The notes under the pieces: generated by a model
Seen by the model: only the letters and a program-made list of their open reading frames with translations
Database searches by the model: none
What the model was told of the DNA's origin: nothing
Part shown: positions 47,829 to 63,218 of the stretch, one piece after another
Position numbering within the stretch: position 1 is the first letter of the stretch
Layout of the letters: each line of letters starts with the position of its first letter
DNA from: Gossypium raimondii
Lineage: Eukaryota; Streptophyta; Magnoliopsida; Malvales; Malvaceae
DNA: 64,000 nt
Assembly: GCF_025698545.1 (NCBI RefSeq)
Contig: NC_068576.1
Span: forward strand, 52,176,390 to 52,240,389
Direction: 5' to 3'
Translations under genes and position numbers: made by a program

Positions 47829-50800
47829 ATGGACGGACTGATCAAGGGTTTACTGGACGTCGCTATTGGCCACGAGGGAGATAATGAGTCTCAAGATGAA
47901 CGCTCCAGATCCAGTTCGGCACAGGTTAGTTTGGATTTCTTCTTCTCATCTTTTGATTCTTATGTTATATCTTGGTTAAAAAAGAAAAAAATTGCTGATT
48001 GAGTTTGATAATGTTCGCAGGCGGTGTCAGGGGATCAGGATCACCAACGAGATGAACACTCCAGATCCAGTTGGGCGCAGGTTAGTTTGGATTTCTTCCT
48101 CTGATCTTTTGATTTCTTATGTTATATCATAGTTAAAAAAGAAAAAAAATTGCTGATTGAGTTTGATAATGTTCGCAGGTGGTGTCAGGGGATCAGGATC
48201 ACGAAAAACAGGTTTTCCGTTTATTTTGATGAATATTGTCTCTTGTATCTGAAATTGGAGCACGTTGAAGTGGTGGTTCATTGTTTTATTGTTAATTTGG
48301 GAATTTTATTGATTTCGTAGGTGCAGAGCCAATGGCAGGGTTCGGGTTCAAGACCTTCGGGGAGGACCCACAAGGTAAATTTCGAAAATTTCATGGGTAC
48401 AATTCTTAAGAGTTGTATAGATTCATTTGCTCTTTGTTCTTTTGGGTTGGATATTTGAAATTTTGATCGTTACCCTAAATCTGAATGCGGTTTATTATCA
48501 AATATCTATAAACCTCTAATGCAGACCGAGTATGGGGGATATGAAAAAAATGAAGGTGATGAGCGACGACATGGTTATAACCAAAATAAGTGGAACAGAA
48601 AGGTTGCCTCTTGCTTTTGATTTACTGGTCTATACTTTTTTCTTTGTTTTAGTAAAACCTATATTTGTGTATGCACTGACTTACCCCAAATTTCGCATAC
48701 AGGAGCAAGAAGAGGAGAATAATGATGGCTGGGAAACTGTTGGCAAAAAGCCTCGAAGACGGCCACAAAAGGTGCGTCACTATTCTTTCTCTGTTTTTTT
48801 GATATCTCAAGTTTTAAACTGAGAAATACTAATGCAGTTGCCATCTTGGTGTCGTTTCTCTCATTTCAATTTATTATATGGTTTTAGATTTACATTTCTT
48901 TTAAGTTGAACGAATTGTGTTATATTTTTGTTAGAAACGTGTAGATGTTTGATGTATAATATAGCAGTAGCACAATGACATTAGATTTATTTGCATTAGG
49001 TAGGTTAGTATTTACTTCATTCCTTACTAGTTTTTCTCTCCAATATTTTTAACCATTATCAACTTTGTGAGGGCGAGCCTTGGTAGCAATGTGAACTTGA
49101 TCCTTGGTAACTGGAAGGTCATGGATCCAAGTAGTGGAAAAAGCAGGGAAATGCTGCGTAAGATAAATGACTTCCCCAACCCTCACAAAGCAGGGAGCCT
49201 TGTGCACTGGGAAATACCCTTTTGTCAGCTATGGCATGTGTAGATGACTTCTATTTGTTTTATCTGGGGGTTCTGTGATCATTCTCTGTTTTGTTCTCTT
49301 TGAACCACCGTGTTTAATATTTTTATGAATGAAACATTTGCAGGTTAATATGGATCACTGGCAAGGGTATAAACGACCTCCTAGTGAGCAAGAATACTCT
49401 GATGAGGTTGGAACTGGTACTAGCATCGAACCTTCAGAAGAGGAACTTGCTGACTTTTTGCAAGCTTGCAACAGGCTGTGGCAACTTGATTTAAACCGTC
49501 TGGAACCTGGAAAGGATTATCAAATTGACTGTGGTGAAGGGAAGAAGGTTTTCCAGAAGGAAGATATGGCAGAAGGAAGCCTATTTTGTTATGTTGATGA
49601 GGACATTTTTAGAACAAAACCTACATTTGCTCGTTTTTGTTCTCTCTTGGATAATTACAACCCAAATGCTGGGTGCAAGGAAGTTGTTACATCTGAGGAG
49701 AAACAAGAGCAGGCTGCATTTATAGAAGAAATCAGTAGAACTGCGCCTATTAAATATCTTCACAAGTACCTGTCTCGGAAGGGCATTGTATCTGAAAACT
49801 ATCAAGATTTCAAAAGAATGTTGACAAGCCTATGGTTTGATCTTTATGGTCGAGGAGGTACATCTGGTTCCTCTTCTGCTTTTGAACATGTTTTTGTTGG
49901 GGAAATCAAGCAACATTGTGAGCAAGAAGTTAGTGGCTTCCACAATTGGCTTCAGGTGTGTTAATGTATCTTTTAATTGTTTGTCAATTCAACTAGGTTA
50001 CTGCAATCATTAGTTCATGACCTGTTTTATTTTATACCATCGAGTTGTCTGGAAGCAATTCTGAAATATAATGCTTTTCTTAGAAAAACTTTTCATTTAC
50101 ATCTGATGGAGCAAAATGGAAAAGGTTCATTAAATTTTTGAAGTGTTGGTTGCAATGCGTTGGTGATAATTATATCCTCTTTACGTCTGAAGTATTTAAA
50201 ATATCAATTTCTACTTGCTAGTATTTTAATATGTTGCCAACCCTTGTCACAAGCATACCTTAATACATTTTTGTTTTCAGAAGTTGATATTTAGGTGCCA
50301 TGTAGTAGATGTGTATTGCTAATCCTATATTACGTTTTCCAGTTTTACCTAGAAGAAGCAAAAGGATGTGTTGATTATCATGGTTATATATTACCCCGAA
50401 GACGTGGGGAAACTGTAAGTCTCAGTTTGACTTGTTTCTGTTTCTCTCTGCATCTACTGCATTTTATGCACTCTTCTAAGTTTTGCAATACATGGAAGAA
50501 AAAGAAGAAAGTTCTTTGTAATCAAATTTGATAAAGAATTGAAGTTCTAGATCATTGTAGTTAATAATATTAGGTTGAGCTAGGAGGAAAACGTTGTTCA
50601 CACCCACTTTCAATATTTAATATCACTCTGCATGTGTTTCTTTTGCAGCCTGACTCCGAGACACAGTTGCTTACAGTTCAGTTCGAATGGAATGGGGTTC
50701 TTAAATCCGTGTCAAGTACATTGGTTGGGGTGAGTCCTGAGTTTGAAATTGCTCTCTATACTCTGTGTTTCTTCGTGGGTGGAGAGGATAACTATGTACA

Positions 50801-50882
50801 GCTGGGTCCATACTCTGTGAACATCAAGTGCTACCGATTTGGAAATAAAATCGGTTCTGTATTTCCAATAGCAGAATGTTGA
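47829..50882 (+). CDS. EndoU/XendoU-family endoribonuclease
   Basis: Nine exons: 47829-47924, 48021-48080, 48179-48211, 48321-48374, 48525-48602, 48703-48771, 49344-49955, 50343-50414 and 50649-50882. They encode 435 aa, all in phase 0 with GT..AG introns. The hydrophilic N-terminal third carries short repeats (SRSSSAQ / SRSSWAQ; VSGDQDH twice) and a DGWETVGKKPRRRPQK motif. The EndoU domain fills residues about 160-435. The catalytic His of SAFEHVFVGEIK is H312, the His of VSGFHNWLQ is H330, and the Lys of WNGVLKSVSST is K377, so all three active-site residues are kept. Family enzymes cut single-stranded RNA near uridines with Mn2+ (family knowledge). The short exons 1-6 are the variable part of the family, and exon 2/3 duplication is described separately. 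Confidence 0.92.
47895..48207 (+). repeat. 156-bp tandem duplication spanning exon end, intron and exon start
   Basis: The unit starts at GATGAACGCTCCAGATCCAG (47895) and repeats from GATGAACACTCCAGATCCAG (48051). Each unit includes the exon tail, a donor (CAG|GTTAGTTTGG), an almost identical intron and an acceptor (GTTCGCAG|G) followed by GTGTCAGGGGATCAGGATCA. The two introns differ by only a handful of bases. Confidence 0.95.
49069..49224 (+). mobile_element. Au-type SINE in intron 6 of the EndoU gene
   Basis: It begins GAGGGCGAGCCTTGGTAGCAA, then has a box-B-like GGTCATGGATCCAAG, 'gtggaaaaagcagggaaatgc', and ends with GTGCACTGGGAAATACCCTTTT. Order and wording follow the plant Au SINE (tRNA-like head, short T-run tail), with several mutations and a damaged middle. 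It lies in the sense orientation of the gene. Confidence 0.8.
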
Positions 50883-52189
50883 TTTTCAGCTCTGTGTGTT
50901 ATTATTATTATTATTATTATTATTATCCAGAAGCTACAGAAACACTATAGATATCATGTTCATGTTCCTGTCTAGCATTAGTTTATGATATATCATAACA
51001 TATCTTTTACTTGGATCTTTTAACTTATAAAATTGATAATTATGATATGTGTAAAACTTACATGCTATGTTGATATGCATTCCCCTATAGCTTAATCTTT
51101 ATGATGATTGAGGAATCAAAATCTGCATATAGTTCTGAACTAGTGAGTTTACCATGTGTTTGAGTTACTGGTTTGGAGAATTTCTGCCTAAGATTTCAAC
51201 AAAATTGCTTCGAGCAAAACAAATTTCGAGCTTGGTCTTGACAGTGTTCCACCCTTAGGCTTAGAAATTAATGGCCAAAGACATGATTGTTGGTAAAATG
51301 GAAATAACTAAAGGAGACTTTGGCCTCACCCTTTCACACTCATTTGTAGTCATCAGCTGCACCTGTTTGTTTCTTCTTCTTCTTCTTCTTCTTCTTCTTC
51401 TTCTTCATTCTTCTTTATTGTTGTTTTCATTTTTCATTCAAATGATAATTCTCAAATTTGTGTTGGTGAAGATTGATTAGAGAAGGGCCTTAGGGTGTTG
51501 TTTGATCAAGTGGGGGGGGGGGGGAATTGACTTGTGAAAATGATGTCATGGATTCTTTCTGTATCATTAAAAGGAATCAATCGTTCTGTGCCATCTATAT
51601 ATTATATGCAGATGGAAAAATATCCTAAGCAGCCATTATCAACGTTGGTCGAAAATATCTTTTTGAGGGTTCATCAGATATTTATAAAGGAACCCCTCTT
51701 TTCCAGAGCTATGTGCTACGAGACAATGCATAGAGCTAAGTTAAAAAGATCAAATTGCTAGCTTCTTGAGAACCCAAAACTTAAAATGGAATTATCTAAC
51801 ATGAAAGAGAGGACGGCAACTCTCTTCTTATCACCAACATGTTCATAGGTCAATTGTCTGCTTATAATATTTCACAGAAAACTATCCCTCTTTTTCTATT
51901 GTTATCTTGATAAGAATGTACTATGCCACAACAAGTTATGGCCGTTAGATGAACACACACACACACGCACACAAAGTTGCAACGAACACAAAATAATCAC
52001 AAAAAGAGATGAAAATCAGTATGACAATTTCAAACTGGTGTAATTTCATTAAATCATCCCTTTTGCTTTAATATGTTTCCGAAATAGTTGACTTCTGAGA
52101 CATTCCAATTAAAGATGGTTTGTTCAATGTCTTAAATCTATACCTAATAAAAACTGTCCTCTACGAGGAAAGAAATTAGGTAACCAACT
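50883..52189. other. 3' flank of the EndoU gene and intergenic DNA
   Basis: Contains an ATT microsatellite (50899-50927) in the 3' UTR, a TTC microsatellite (51370-51406) and a G run (51511-51526). No further gene is recognised. Confidence 0.5.
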
Positions 52190-52405
52190 TATGTTACTTA
52201 ATTATCCAAAGCTACCGGAAAGGACAGCACAATGGCGTATCCAACATGTACTCAGAGATGAAAATAAAGTTGCGGATTTTCTTGCAAAAATGGACCGTAG
52301 TAAGGAAGATGTTTTAGTTCTGTTTGAACAACCTCTGTTAGGGGTTTTAGTTGAAGTCTCTGCAAACTCTATGTTTTATTTTATATTCACCAAAAAAAAA
52401 AAAAA
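52190..52405 (+). mobile_element. 3' fragment of a LINE (RNase H-like tail)
   Basis: The + frame from 52191 reads WRIQHVLRDENKVADFLAKM and then LFEQPLLGVLVE. This resembles the end of the RNase H-like (RVT_3) domain of plant LINEs (WxxxHVxREaNxxADxLAKxG). It ends in an A run at 52390-52402, as a LINE 3' end should. Only the last 65 or so codons exist, consistent with 5' truncation. It could also be a diverged free RNase H-like fragment. Confidence 0.5.
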
Positions 52406-53752
52406 TCCAAAGCTGATCACATATTAAAAAAACTGAGAAATTTTTGGGGGGATCTTGTTGGCATTGATTGTGAAAGAAAAGAGCAATGTCCCTACTTGAA
52501 ATTTGAAATGTGAAAGCAGTAGGGAAATGGGGTCGTTTTTTCCCTCTTTCTTTTGTCCAAAACCCTCATGTATATGTATATCTATCAATTTGCTCCACAA
52601 AACACACGTCAATGGTGAGCATGAGAATTGAAGAACCTGATTGGCTCAAAATAGCTAAACCTCAATAGTCAATAGTCTCCCCCCCATGCAAAACGCCAAA
52701 CTTTTAATCAGCCATTGACGTGTCTCCTCTTTGGCACCGACAACTCTGACACCTCATTGCTTGCATTTGCATCTTCATTTGTTTCCTTCCTCAAATCTCA
52801 AACCCAATTCAGCTCTTCATTCCATGCACATGGATGCTAAACCAGCTAGACAACACGTATTGATGACATGGACGAATTTTGTTCCTATCTGCAACATTTA
52901 ACAATTCTGATTCAACAGCTTGATTAAAGTACTGTTTAGCACATGATATATTAGTATAAATCATTTGGATATATCAATGTAAATGGAAAGAAAATTCCAA
53001 CAAAAAATGAAAGCACAGACTTCAAGTACAGCCACATGCATTTCCAAATGAAAACGGATTCTCCAATCTTCTTATCCTGAACCAACCAAAGCCAATGAAA
53101 ATTGAAATCCTATTAACTTGTCAGCCACTAAAATTCTCATATGCAAATTAGAGGCTAACTGGTTTGCAAGTTGCTAGATCATTTGGTTGTCAACCAAGCT
53201 AATAATTTTATTGTAAAGAGTTACTTATTATCACCAGTATGATTATTTTACATAACTGAAGAAAATATATAGAAAATTCACTTCATTCCCATGAATAAGT
53301 GAATAAACTATTGATTAAAGCATGTTTTTTATTCACCATGAGTTGTGCCATTAACAAGATTCAAAATATCTCTTCTGAAGATATTTCAATGTGTGCTTTG
53401 GTGTATGCCATTGCTACTTATTATTGCACATAACACTTGTTGTTAGCTATATTCTTTTTTATCCTATAACAAAGAACAACCAAATTGTGGATATATCCAC
53501 CTTTAATAAGCAAAATAATCAACAAAACCTACACCCAAAGGCATTCAGTTGTTCCAAAAGAGGGTATTCGTGACCTTTAAAAACTTAAAACTTTTAGGAT
53601 CTCCATTTTGTGAAGTATGGACATGGAATGACCGCGTTTTAGATAATGACCTTTGAAAAGTTGAGGTGACTAGTTTGATCTTATGCACTTTTTCCCATCT
53701 AAACGGAGCCCACCAATATTTTCTCCTTCTAAAGCTCTGACCCAAGGTTCAT
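52406..53752. other. Upstream region of the beta-amylase gene
   Basis: Non-coding. Holds an ACGT-core word (ATTGACGTGTC near 52717). No transposon is recognised in the last kilobase. Confidence 0.4.
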
Positions 53753-53760
53753 TTTATAAA
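53753..53760 (+). promoter_or_regulatory. TATA box of the beta-amylase gene
   Basis: TTTATAAA in CATTTTATAAATGG lies about 70 bases upstream of the ATG at 53825, giving a short leader. Confidence 0.6.
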
Positions 53761-53824
53761 TGGATGTAACCCATCTTCATTCATTCCAGTATCTGTTTTC
53801 CGTCTCTTCATTTACCAAAAAAAC

Positions 53825-56209
<2,385 letters not shown>

Positions 56210-57655
56210 AAACTATGTACAGAGTCCATGAACAACAGTATATAATTAGTGTATCATGTATAAGCTAGAAAAAAAGGAAAAGCAAAACAGAGCAAAGATT
56301 ATATCCATATACAATATAATTTTTTGCATCATATGTCAAACTAGCAGATAGGTGAAAAACATAATAGAGAAGATAGCATCTCCATAAATTATATGGAGAT
56401 TTCATTCAATTTAAATCCATGCATCCAAAATCAGTAAATGATGTCAATCATGCCATTATTAATACTTGATATTCAACTTTAAGAGGGACATATTCAATTA
56501 TTGCCAGATAAATGAGTTAAATAAGGAAATCAAACCACCTCAGGCTATGGTTGCGCAAAGGAAACAAAAACAGACTATCCTAATTAGCAGTTAATAGCTA
56601 ATATATAGAAGTACAGATACATGCCTATACTGTGTCCACCTAGAAGCATCCTCAAATCGGATCTCTCACCAAGAAGAAGAAGAAGAAACAAATATCAAAC
56701 ACGGCGAAGACTTTCGATCAAGTCCCCGAGTTCTTTACGACCCGAGTCTCTGCCAAACATGAATCCATACCAGAATAAAAGTTTTTTTTTCTTCCAAAAA
56801 CACAAAAAAGCAAATATCATACCAGTAAGACACCGGCGGTGGCAATGGTTTGAACTTTGAATGAGACCGTTTTTTTCTCCGTTTTCTATTTCTTTCCCGC
56901 GACTATACGGAACATGTTTTTTTTTCTCTTGGCTTAATTCACGATTTGCCCTTAAAATATACTCACTTTTTCACTTTGGTATTTAAATTTTTTATCTCAA
57001 TTTGATATCATAAATATCAATTTTCTCTATTTTTGATCCATTTCGTAACCATTGTTAACAAAAGCCCGTTAGCCAATTTTTGGCCAATGACAAAGCCTCA
57101 TGTGGCATGATTTGGCCAATAAAAAAATATCACTTAACAATTAAATTATTAAAATAAAAACATTAAATTTAAATTTTAAAAAACAGAAAAATTATAATAT
57201 TAAATATTTAAATATTAAAAAACATTTTTAATTTTAATTGACTGACCATAACAAAATGAGCAATGATCATTTCCTAAAATAATTTTCTAAATTAATACCG
57301 TAGTGGCCGCCGCCCGAAATGTTGGATAAAAGCCTTTTTTTTTTTTTCTTACCAACGGAGAATCCAACCAACAAAAATGATATCAGCAAACAATGCCTTT
57401 TTGATCAACAAAGAAATTTAAATATCAATTAAATGCATAATAACTTATGATGGCTGATATAATTTACAAGCATACATTATGCTAAAAAATTTCTTCAAAT
57501 GGTCAATACCTCAATGAAGAAAAGGGCTCTCATTCACAGTGAAATATCCACGGATTCATAGTTCAAACCAGTGAAACAAAAGCAAAAGACATCTTAGTCG
57601 CTAATATATGCTTTCTTAATTGGTTATCTGCTAAAACATCAGATCAGAAGTATGT
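56210..57655. other. Intergenic DNA between the beta-amylase and kinase genes
   Basis: 56210-56600 is probably 3' UTR and flank. 56940-57300 is an AT-rich repeat-like stretch with 'ttaacaaaagcccgttagcc' and 'ccaatgacaaagcctcatgtggca'. A short possible coding remnant on the - strand is listed separately. Confidence 0.4.
56676..56866 (-). other. Possible small gene or exon remnant on the minus strand
   Basis: The - strand contains a frame ending FWYGFMFGRDSGRKELGDLIESLRRV with a stop, about 56695-56775. Upstream (about 56825-56860) lies KPLPPPVSYW followed by a GT donor-like site. The composition looks like real protein, and an intron between the pieces is conceivable, but I find no good acceptor. 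I do not recognise the product. It may be a short conserved peptide gene beside BAM3 or chance. Confidence 0.22.
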
Positions 57656-59511
57656 TTATTTCCCCCCGTTTCTCGATGAGGGTGTAAGAGGAGGAGCCTT
57701 GTTGGCTGAAGAGCTTCCTCCTGGTTCTTGTATTGCTTGCTTCAAGCTCTCTACCACTTCGCTCATTGTTGGTCTTTCCTTGGCATTTTTGTTTAGGCAG
57801 CTATTAGCCAACTTTCCTACCTTTTGCGCTGCACTCAAAGAGTAACTGTTACCAAGTCGAGGGTCCATTAGCAACCTGAACTTTTTACTATCAGGAGGGA
57901 ACTCTTTCACCCAATCTAACAGCTTCTGCTCCAATGCTGGCCGGTTCCTTTCCACTGCTCGCCTCCCTGTGAGGATCTCATAAAGTACCACCCCAAAAGT
58001 CCATATATCACTTTGAATTGTGAGATGGCCTGTTTTCACATATTCTGGGGCAGCATATCCGTATGTTCCGACCACCTTTAACAAAAGAAGACAAACCATT
58101 TATTTAGTATCCTAGTGATAATGAGTGCCTAATGCGCTAAAGAGCTATGTTAGTGCTACTAAAGCACCACTTAAAAAGATATTGACAGTCAGTGAAAAGC
58201 GGAACAGTGGAGCCAACCAAGAAGGATGCAATGAAGATGCTTCGCAGACATTGAATTAAGTCCGAATTCAGTATCTACTTACCGCAGTGGATACGTGAGT
58301 ACGATCACCCGTTGGCCCTTCCCTTGCAAGCCCAAAGTCTGAGAGCTTTGGCTTAAAACTTTCATCCAAGAGCACATTTGAGGACTTGAAATCTCGATAT
58401 ATCACCTGTACAAATAGCCACAAGGCAGATCAGAGATAACCATCGTTAATGAAGTGATATGAATAAAAGAGGAATGTACCTTGACTTCCAATCCCTCATG
58501 TAGATAAGCCAAGCCTTGTGCTGCACCAAGCATAATCTCTAACCTTGTTTTCCAAGGTAAAGTTGGTGTCCTCTTAAAAAGATGATCTTCTAAGCTCCGG
58601 TTAGGCATGTATTCGTACACCAGCAACCTATGAATCCCTCTTTCTCCGTCTATCGAACAATATCCTAAAAGTTTTACCAAGTTTGGATGGTTAACGACTC
58701 CGAGAAATTGAACCTCCGCAAGCCATTCCTTATGACCCTACATGTGGTTACTCCAAAATACCATAAGAAACAGAAACGATTCTCAAAATAAAGTGATATT
58801 GGAAGCTACTAGACAGACAAACAGACAGAGAAACATCTCATGGTCCAAAGCAAGAATGGCTGACGGTATCTTTGTCTGAGATCAAAATATTTTGGATCAT
58901 TACAAGTTTATTATTAGTATCATGGTCCAATCATTGTTGCAATCAGCCTTACAGCACATGAACAGTACTTATTCACTAGATTTAGAGGTGTAAGTCAAGA
59001 GTTGTGTGAGCCAATTTCCTATTAAAATTATGTGTTCTATTTTCTCTCTTTTTTACGATTTATTGTCATTATCCACGTTCAATTTTCAGATCACTATTAC
59101 AGTGCTGAATTTTCAGACAAATTTAAAGGAAGAAAATGGTTTTGCAGCAAGTACCTGTAAACCCTGGGTGTTGAGCTTCTTGATAGCAACAACTATAGGG
59201 TCACCTCGACCATTTGGAGGAGTAATACTTCCCTTATAAACACCCCCAAAACCACCCTCACCGATCTTTAACAACTTGTTGAAACCATGTGTGGCATCCC
59301 TCAACTCTTGTAAAGAGAAAACTCTCAAATTATGCTCTTTTTCTTTGTACAGCTCTGGTATGCTCCTTGGAGATGGCAAAGACCTTGATGATGTCCGAGT
59401 CTGACTCAGGGCTGAATTATCCGATTTACTTTGGTTTCTCAGTTCAGGAGCAGTTCTTGATTCTCTTTTCTTCTTTGATTTGTCCTTGATGAAGATAGAA
59501 AAACACTTCAT
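57656..59511 (-). CDS. Receptor-like cytoplasmic kinase, RLCK-VII (PBL19/PCRK-like)
   Basis: Four exons read right to left, 59511-59155, 58737-58480, 58405-58283 and 58075-57656, encode 385 aa. The start [11 protein letters not shown] is typical of this RLCK-VII subgroup, and Cys3 is a possible palmitoylation site. An upstream in-frame ATG at 59577 is disfavoured. Kinase features: P-loop GEGGFGGVY (84-92), Lys111 in [15 protein letters not shown] with Asp210 (RD-type), and DFG at 228. The activation segment carries [20 protein letters not shown] and [10 protein letters not shown]. The Ser-rich linker (residues 28-50) and short C-tail are non-catalytic. Relatives relay signals from immune receptors at the plasma membrane to MAPK cascades (family knowledge). 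The exact orthologue is undecided. Confidence 0.93.
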
Positions 59512-62114
59512 GTCTAAGTTTTTATCAAAATCAAAAAATTTTCCTGTTACCCTCAAATTTGTTCTATCAAGTTGCAACCTTTACTTCACATTTAACTTAT
59601 GAACCCAAGGAGAAAAACTGAATTTTGAACGAGGAACGAGTAAAAGTAGGAAGAAATCAGAGAAAGAAAATGGACCCAGAAAAGTCTTGGTGCCTAGGAG
59701 TGGAAAATGGAGAAGAAAAAGCAAAATATATAACAAATGAAGATAAAGAGATGGAATTTTAATACAACAAAGGGTAGAAACAATCAATGAAAAGTGAAAC
59801 CCAGACAAGAAACAGTAAAAATAAACCCCGTCCGGACAAATATACACCTGAATCCTCCTTTACCGTGAGGATAGATGAGAAAAATATATGAAATAAGTGG
59901 CGTGAATAAAAGATTAAATTAAGGCAATGAAAAGGATGGGACATGAATGACATGAGAGAAGATGGGATCAAGAAATAAAGGAAGGCCCACTCAAGGAAAA
60001 ATATACTGGCAATATTTTTTAAAAATGTTATAGAAATGTACAGTTGTTTTGAAAAGATTAGTATTGAAATTAGTTAATATTATTATATTTTAGTAAGAAT
60101 ATAAAAATTATTATAATTTATTGTTAATATTTTAATATATGAAATATAAATTTTAAATCTTTTAAGTAATAAATATTAATTATTTATAAAATTAATTAGA
60201 ATATATAAATTAAATTTTAAATATTTGTAATTAGTATTTTAAAAATATTTTTATTTTAATTAATGATTTTAACACATTTGTAATTAAGTACCAAGAAAAA
60301 AAGGAAAGTACTATGTTATTAGAGAGTTGAAAAATAATTAACCACCAAAAGTATTTTTGAGAGAGGAAAAACTAAAAGTTTTAACTTCTACTTTTTAGAT
60401 ATGCTTTTGAAAAATATTTCTGACAAATAAAAAATTTTAACGAAAAGTAATTTATTTAGCACAACTTTCCTTTTAAAAATATTGTTGAAGCTCGAAATAT
60501 TTTTTTAAGCATTATTAAAGCGTCCCTAAAGCACTACTGTTTTGACATTTCTGAAAGGGAAGAAGTTGGCGCTAGTAATAAAATAATCCTACTCTATACC
60601 GCGTTTTGTTTGGTTTCTTAGTAAATGTTGTATGGAATTATTAATTAGCATTCAGTAACAATTAAAAACAAGTGGACCATCTTCGTCTCGTTTACATTGT
60701 TGTTGTTGTTTGAATGGAACAGTGTCCGAAAACCGAAGAAAACAACACTAACTTTCATCCAAGTTTCCATTTATTTTCTGCTTAGGAAAGTAGGATATGA
60801 TTATAATTTTCAACAATATGCCGCGTACCTTTTTCATTCATTTCAACACGGCTGACACAACTCTGTCAACATGAAGATTTCACTTCCTTAGTTCTTTATT
60901 AATTTCCTCCACATTTTCTTATTACTTTCACATTTAGAGGCTGCTACTAAAACAATTTTCTACTTTTTTATGGGACTGTCTTCAACCATTGACCTTGTTT
61001 CTTTTTCATGTTCATTAAACTGTTAAATTTGTGGTGGATTCTAGCGTAATATTTTGATCATGATGACACTGAAGAATGTCGGCTAATGATTATGGATGCT
61101 GGTTTATAGTTATCATATATGTGATTTGACCTATGGATTGTGTCATTGTGGTATTTTCATTTAAATTATGGTGGGTGGACTACTGTCATTTTCATATAAA
61201 CAGGAATTCATGTTGTTTGAATACTCATTTTCATATTCTTACTATCACCTTCAACTAATTTCTAAACCTACCATAAGATAATAACTCTAAACTATATGGG
61301 TTTAGGTTTTTCCTCCCCAACTAATAAATTATTAGTTACAATATAGTTATGCTTTATATTTAACGAGAAATGTCGTACTTACATAATATTAAGAAATATT
61401 TTAACATAAATATATCAGTAAAAATGGATAATACAAAAGTGCATAAATTATAAAAATGGGTCAAAACGGATTGTGCCACACTAGCACTTCCACACAATAA
61501 CTCTACCAAAGATAATCCTATTACCAGAATAATTTTCGGAATACCTGTTACGATTTTGACTGCTTAATAATCAATTTGATCCATAAGTAAGGGATAATCT
61601 ATTACTCCAAAAGGTACGGTTAACACAATCAGAAACTACGCCTGTAACTCGAGTTAATTCACAAAGTTTTTTAAAATCACAAAAGAATTGTTATGTACAC
61701 ACCTAAAAGTAAAAATTTAACTAAAAGATACAATATTAGTTGCAAGCAAGTTAGCTCATCAATGTATTGTTGATGCCCGAAGAGAACACCGATTAGTGAG
61801 GAAGGAAGTGTACCTATGTGGCTATAAGTGTCGGTATTTTTACACGAAAATTTGACTTGAACTTGAGCATAACTCAATCAGCTAAAATCATATAAGTATA
61901 TATACTTACCTACACGAAGCTCGCAAGACAGTTTCTTCCCCAAAGCTTTCATTAGGCCCATCAGAGAGATGTATCTTTTGTTTGTTCTATTGCTTTGATG
62001 TCCGCAACACAAGAATAATGTCAAACCGAGCCAAACCACACATCAACTGAATGAAGCAGAACATTTAACAAATAAAAATTAGTTTGTTGACAAAGTTCAG
62101 TGATTTTTAAGTAC
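59512..62114. other. Upstream of the kinase gene and intergenic DNA
   Basis: On the - strand a TATATAT word at 59725-59732 lies about 215 bases before the kinase ATG and may be its TATA box. 60000-60300 is extremely AT-rich. 60350-60540 has words such as 'gcttttgaaaaatatttctgac' reminiscent of a degraded repeat. No further gene is seen. Confidence 0.4.
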
Positions 62115-62601
62115 GGCCAAATTCTACTATTAGTCTTTATATTGTGTATAAGTTGTGATTTTGATTCTTTTATTTTAATTTGATAATTTTTTCCTCAAGT
62201 TTTTCAATTATGGAATTTTAATTTTGGGTAATTATTAAATTTATTAAATTATATCATTTATAAAATCATACACGACAAACATATTATCATATATGTAATG
62301 ACGTATGATTTATTATTTCCACATTGCTCTAAAAAGGTGAGTTAATGGGATAACTATTGTTTGCGTGAATGCTAAAATTTCAAAACAAAAGTATAGGAAT
62401 TAAGAATGGTCAAATTGGAGAATATAGATTAAATCAAGACTAATAGCATAATTTAACCAAATAGATTTAAGTGCTATCATTTGGGTCAAGACCTGAAATT
62501 TGAAAATACAAAAATACAAGGACTAAAATTGACCGAATTAAAATATAATAACTAAATCCACAAATTATGCATAGCAAAAGAACTAATAGCAAAATTTGAC
62601 C
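62115..62601. mobile_element. Inverted-repeat element, copy B of the family at 3555-4206
   Basis: The left end GGCCAAATTCTACTATTAGTC and the reversed right end GGTCAAATTTTGCTATTAGT match each other and copy A. The interior shares 'aaggactaaaattgaccgaat'-like phrases. No convincing target duplication is visible, so this copy is older or its boundary is shifted. Confidence 0.62.
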
Positions 62602-63210
62602 AAATTTAAAGTCATTAAACTTTGTATTAACTCATTTTTATATTATTAACTTAGCTCAATGTTATTTTTCATAATCAACTAACTCTTATTATAGTTTGAT
62701 AATGGTATGCCACATTGTACTTCTAATAGAAGAATATCGATTTAAACTTTAAAGACGATGTTGTTAGGAGAGACGATCACAAATAATGATAAAATTAGTC
62801 TTCATGAATCATAAAATAGATATAAAAATACTATAATAATTTAATAAAATGATATTAAATTATCTTGTATTCTCTCAAATAAAGGAAAGAATCCTACATT
62901 CCAATCAAACGTGTATTGGTTACCAAAGTTCAAACTTTGATATTTAATATCAATATATACCAAGGTTCTGATCATATATATATATTTTTGACATAATGCC
63001 TAGAATTATTAATGACCCTTTTCCCAACCCATAAATAAGAGAATAACACATTTCAACATACTCGAGCCCACATTCTCTTCTATTGACAATAATAACCATA
63101 ACAATCGAAACTCAATCCACATCATAAAAATTAATTTCTTATCATAATACAAGAAATTGTGTTTTTTTAAAGGAAAAAAAGTCGGGCACAAAAAATGGGA
63201 GAGGAAATGA
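62602..63210. other. Intergenic DNA
   Basis: AT-rich spacer without recognised features, ending at the compact promoter of the last gene. Confidence 0.4.
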
Positions 63211-63218
63211 TAACCGCT

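Noticed and set aside
59512..59577. Upstream in-frame ATG (59577) for the kinase
   Set aside because: The subgroup conventionally begins MKCF. The 22 extra residues are not family-like.
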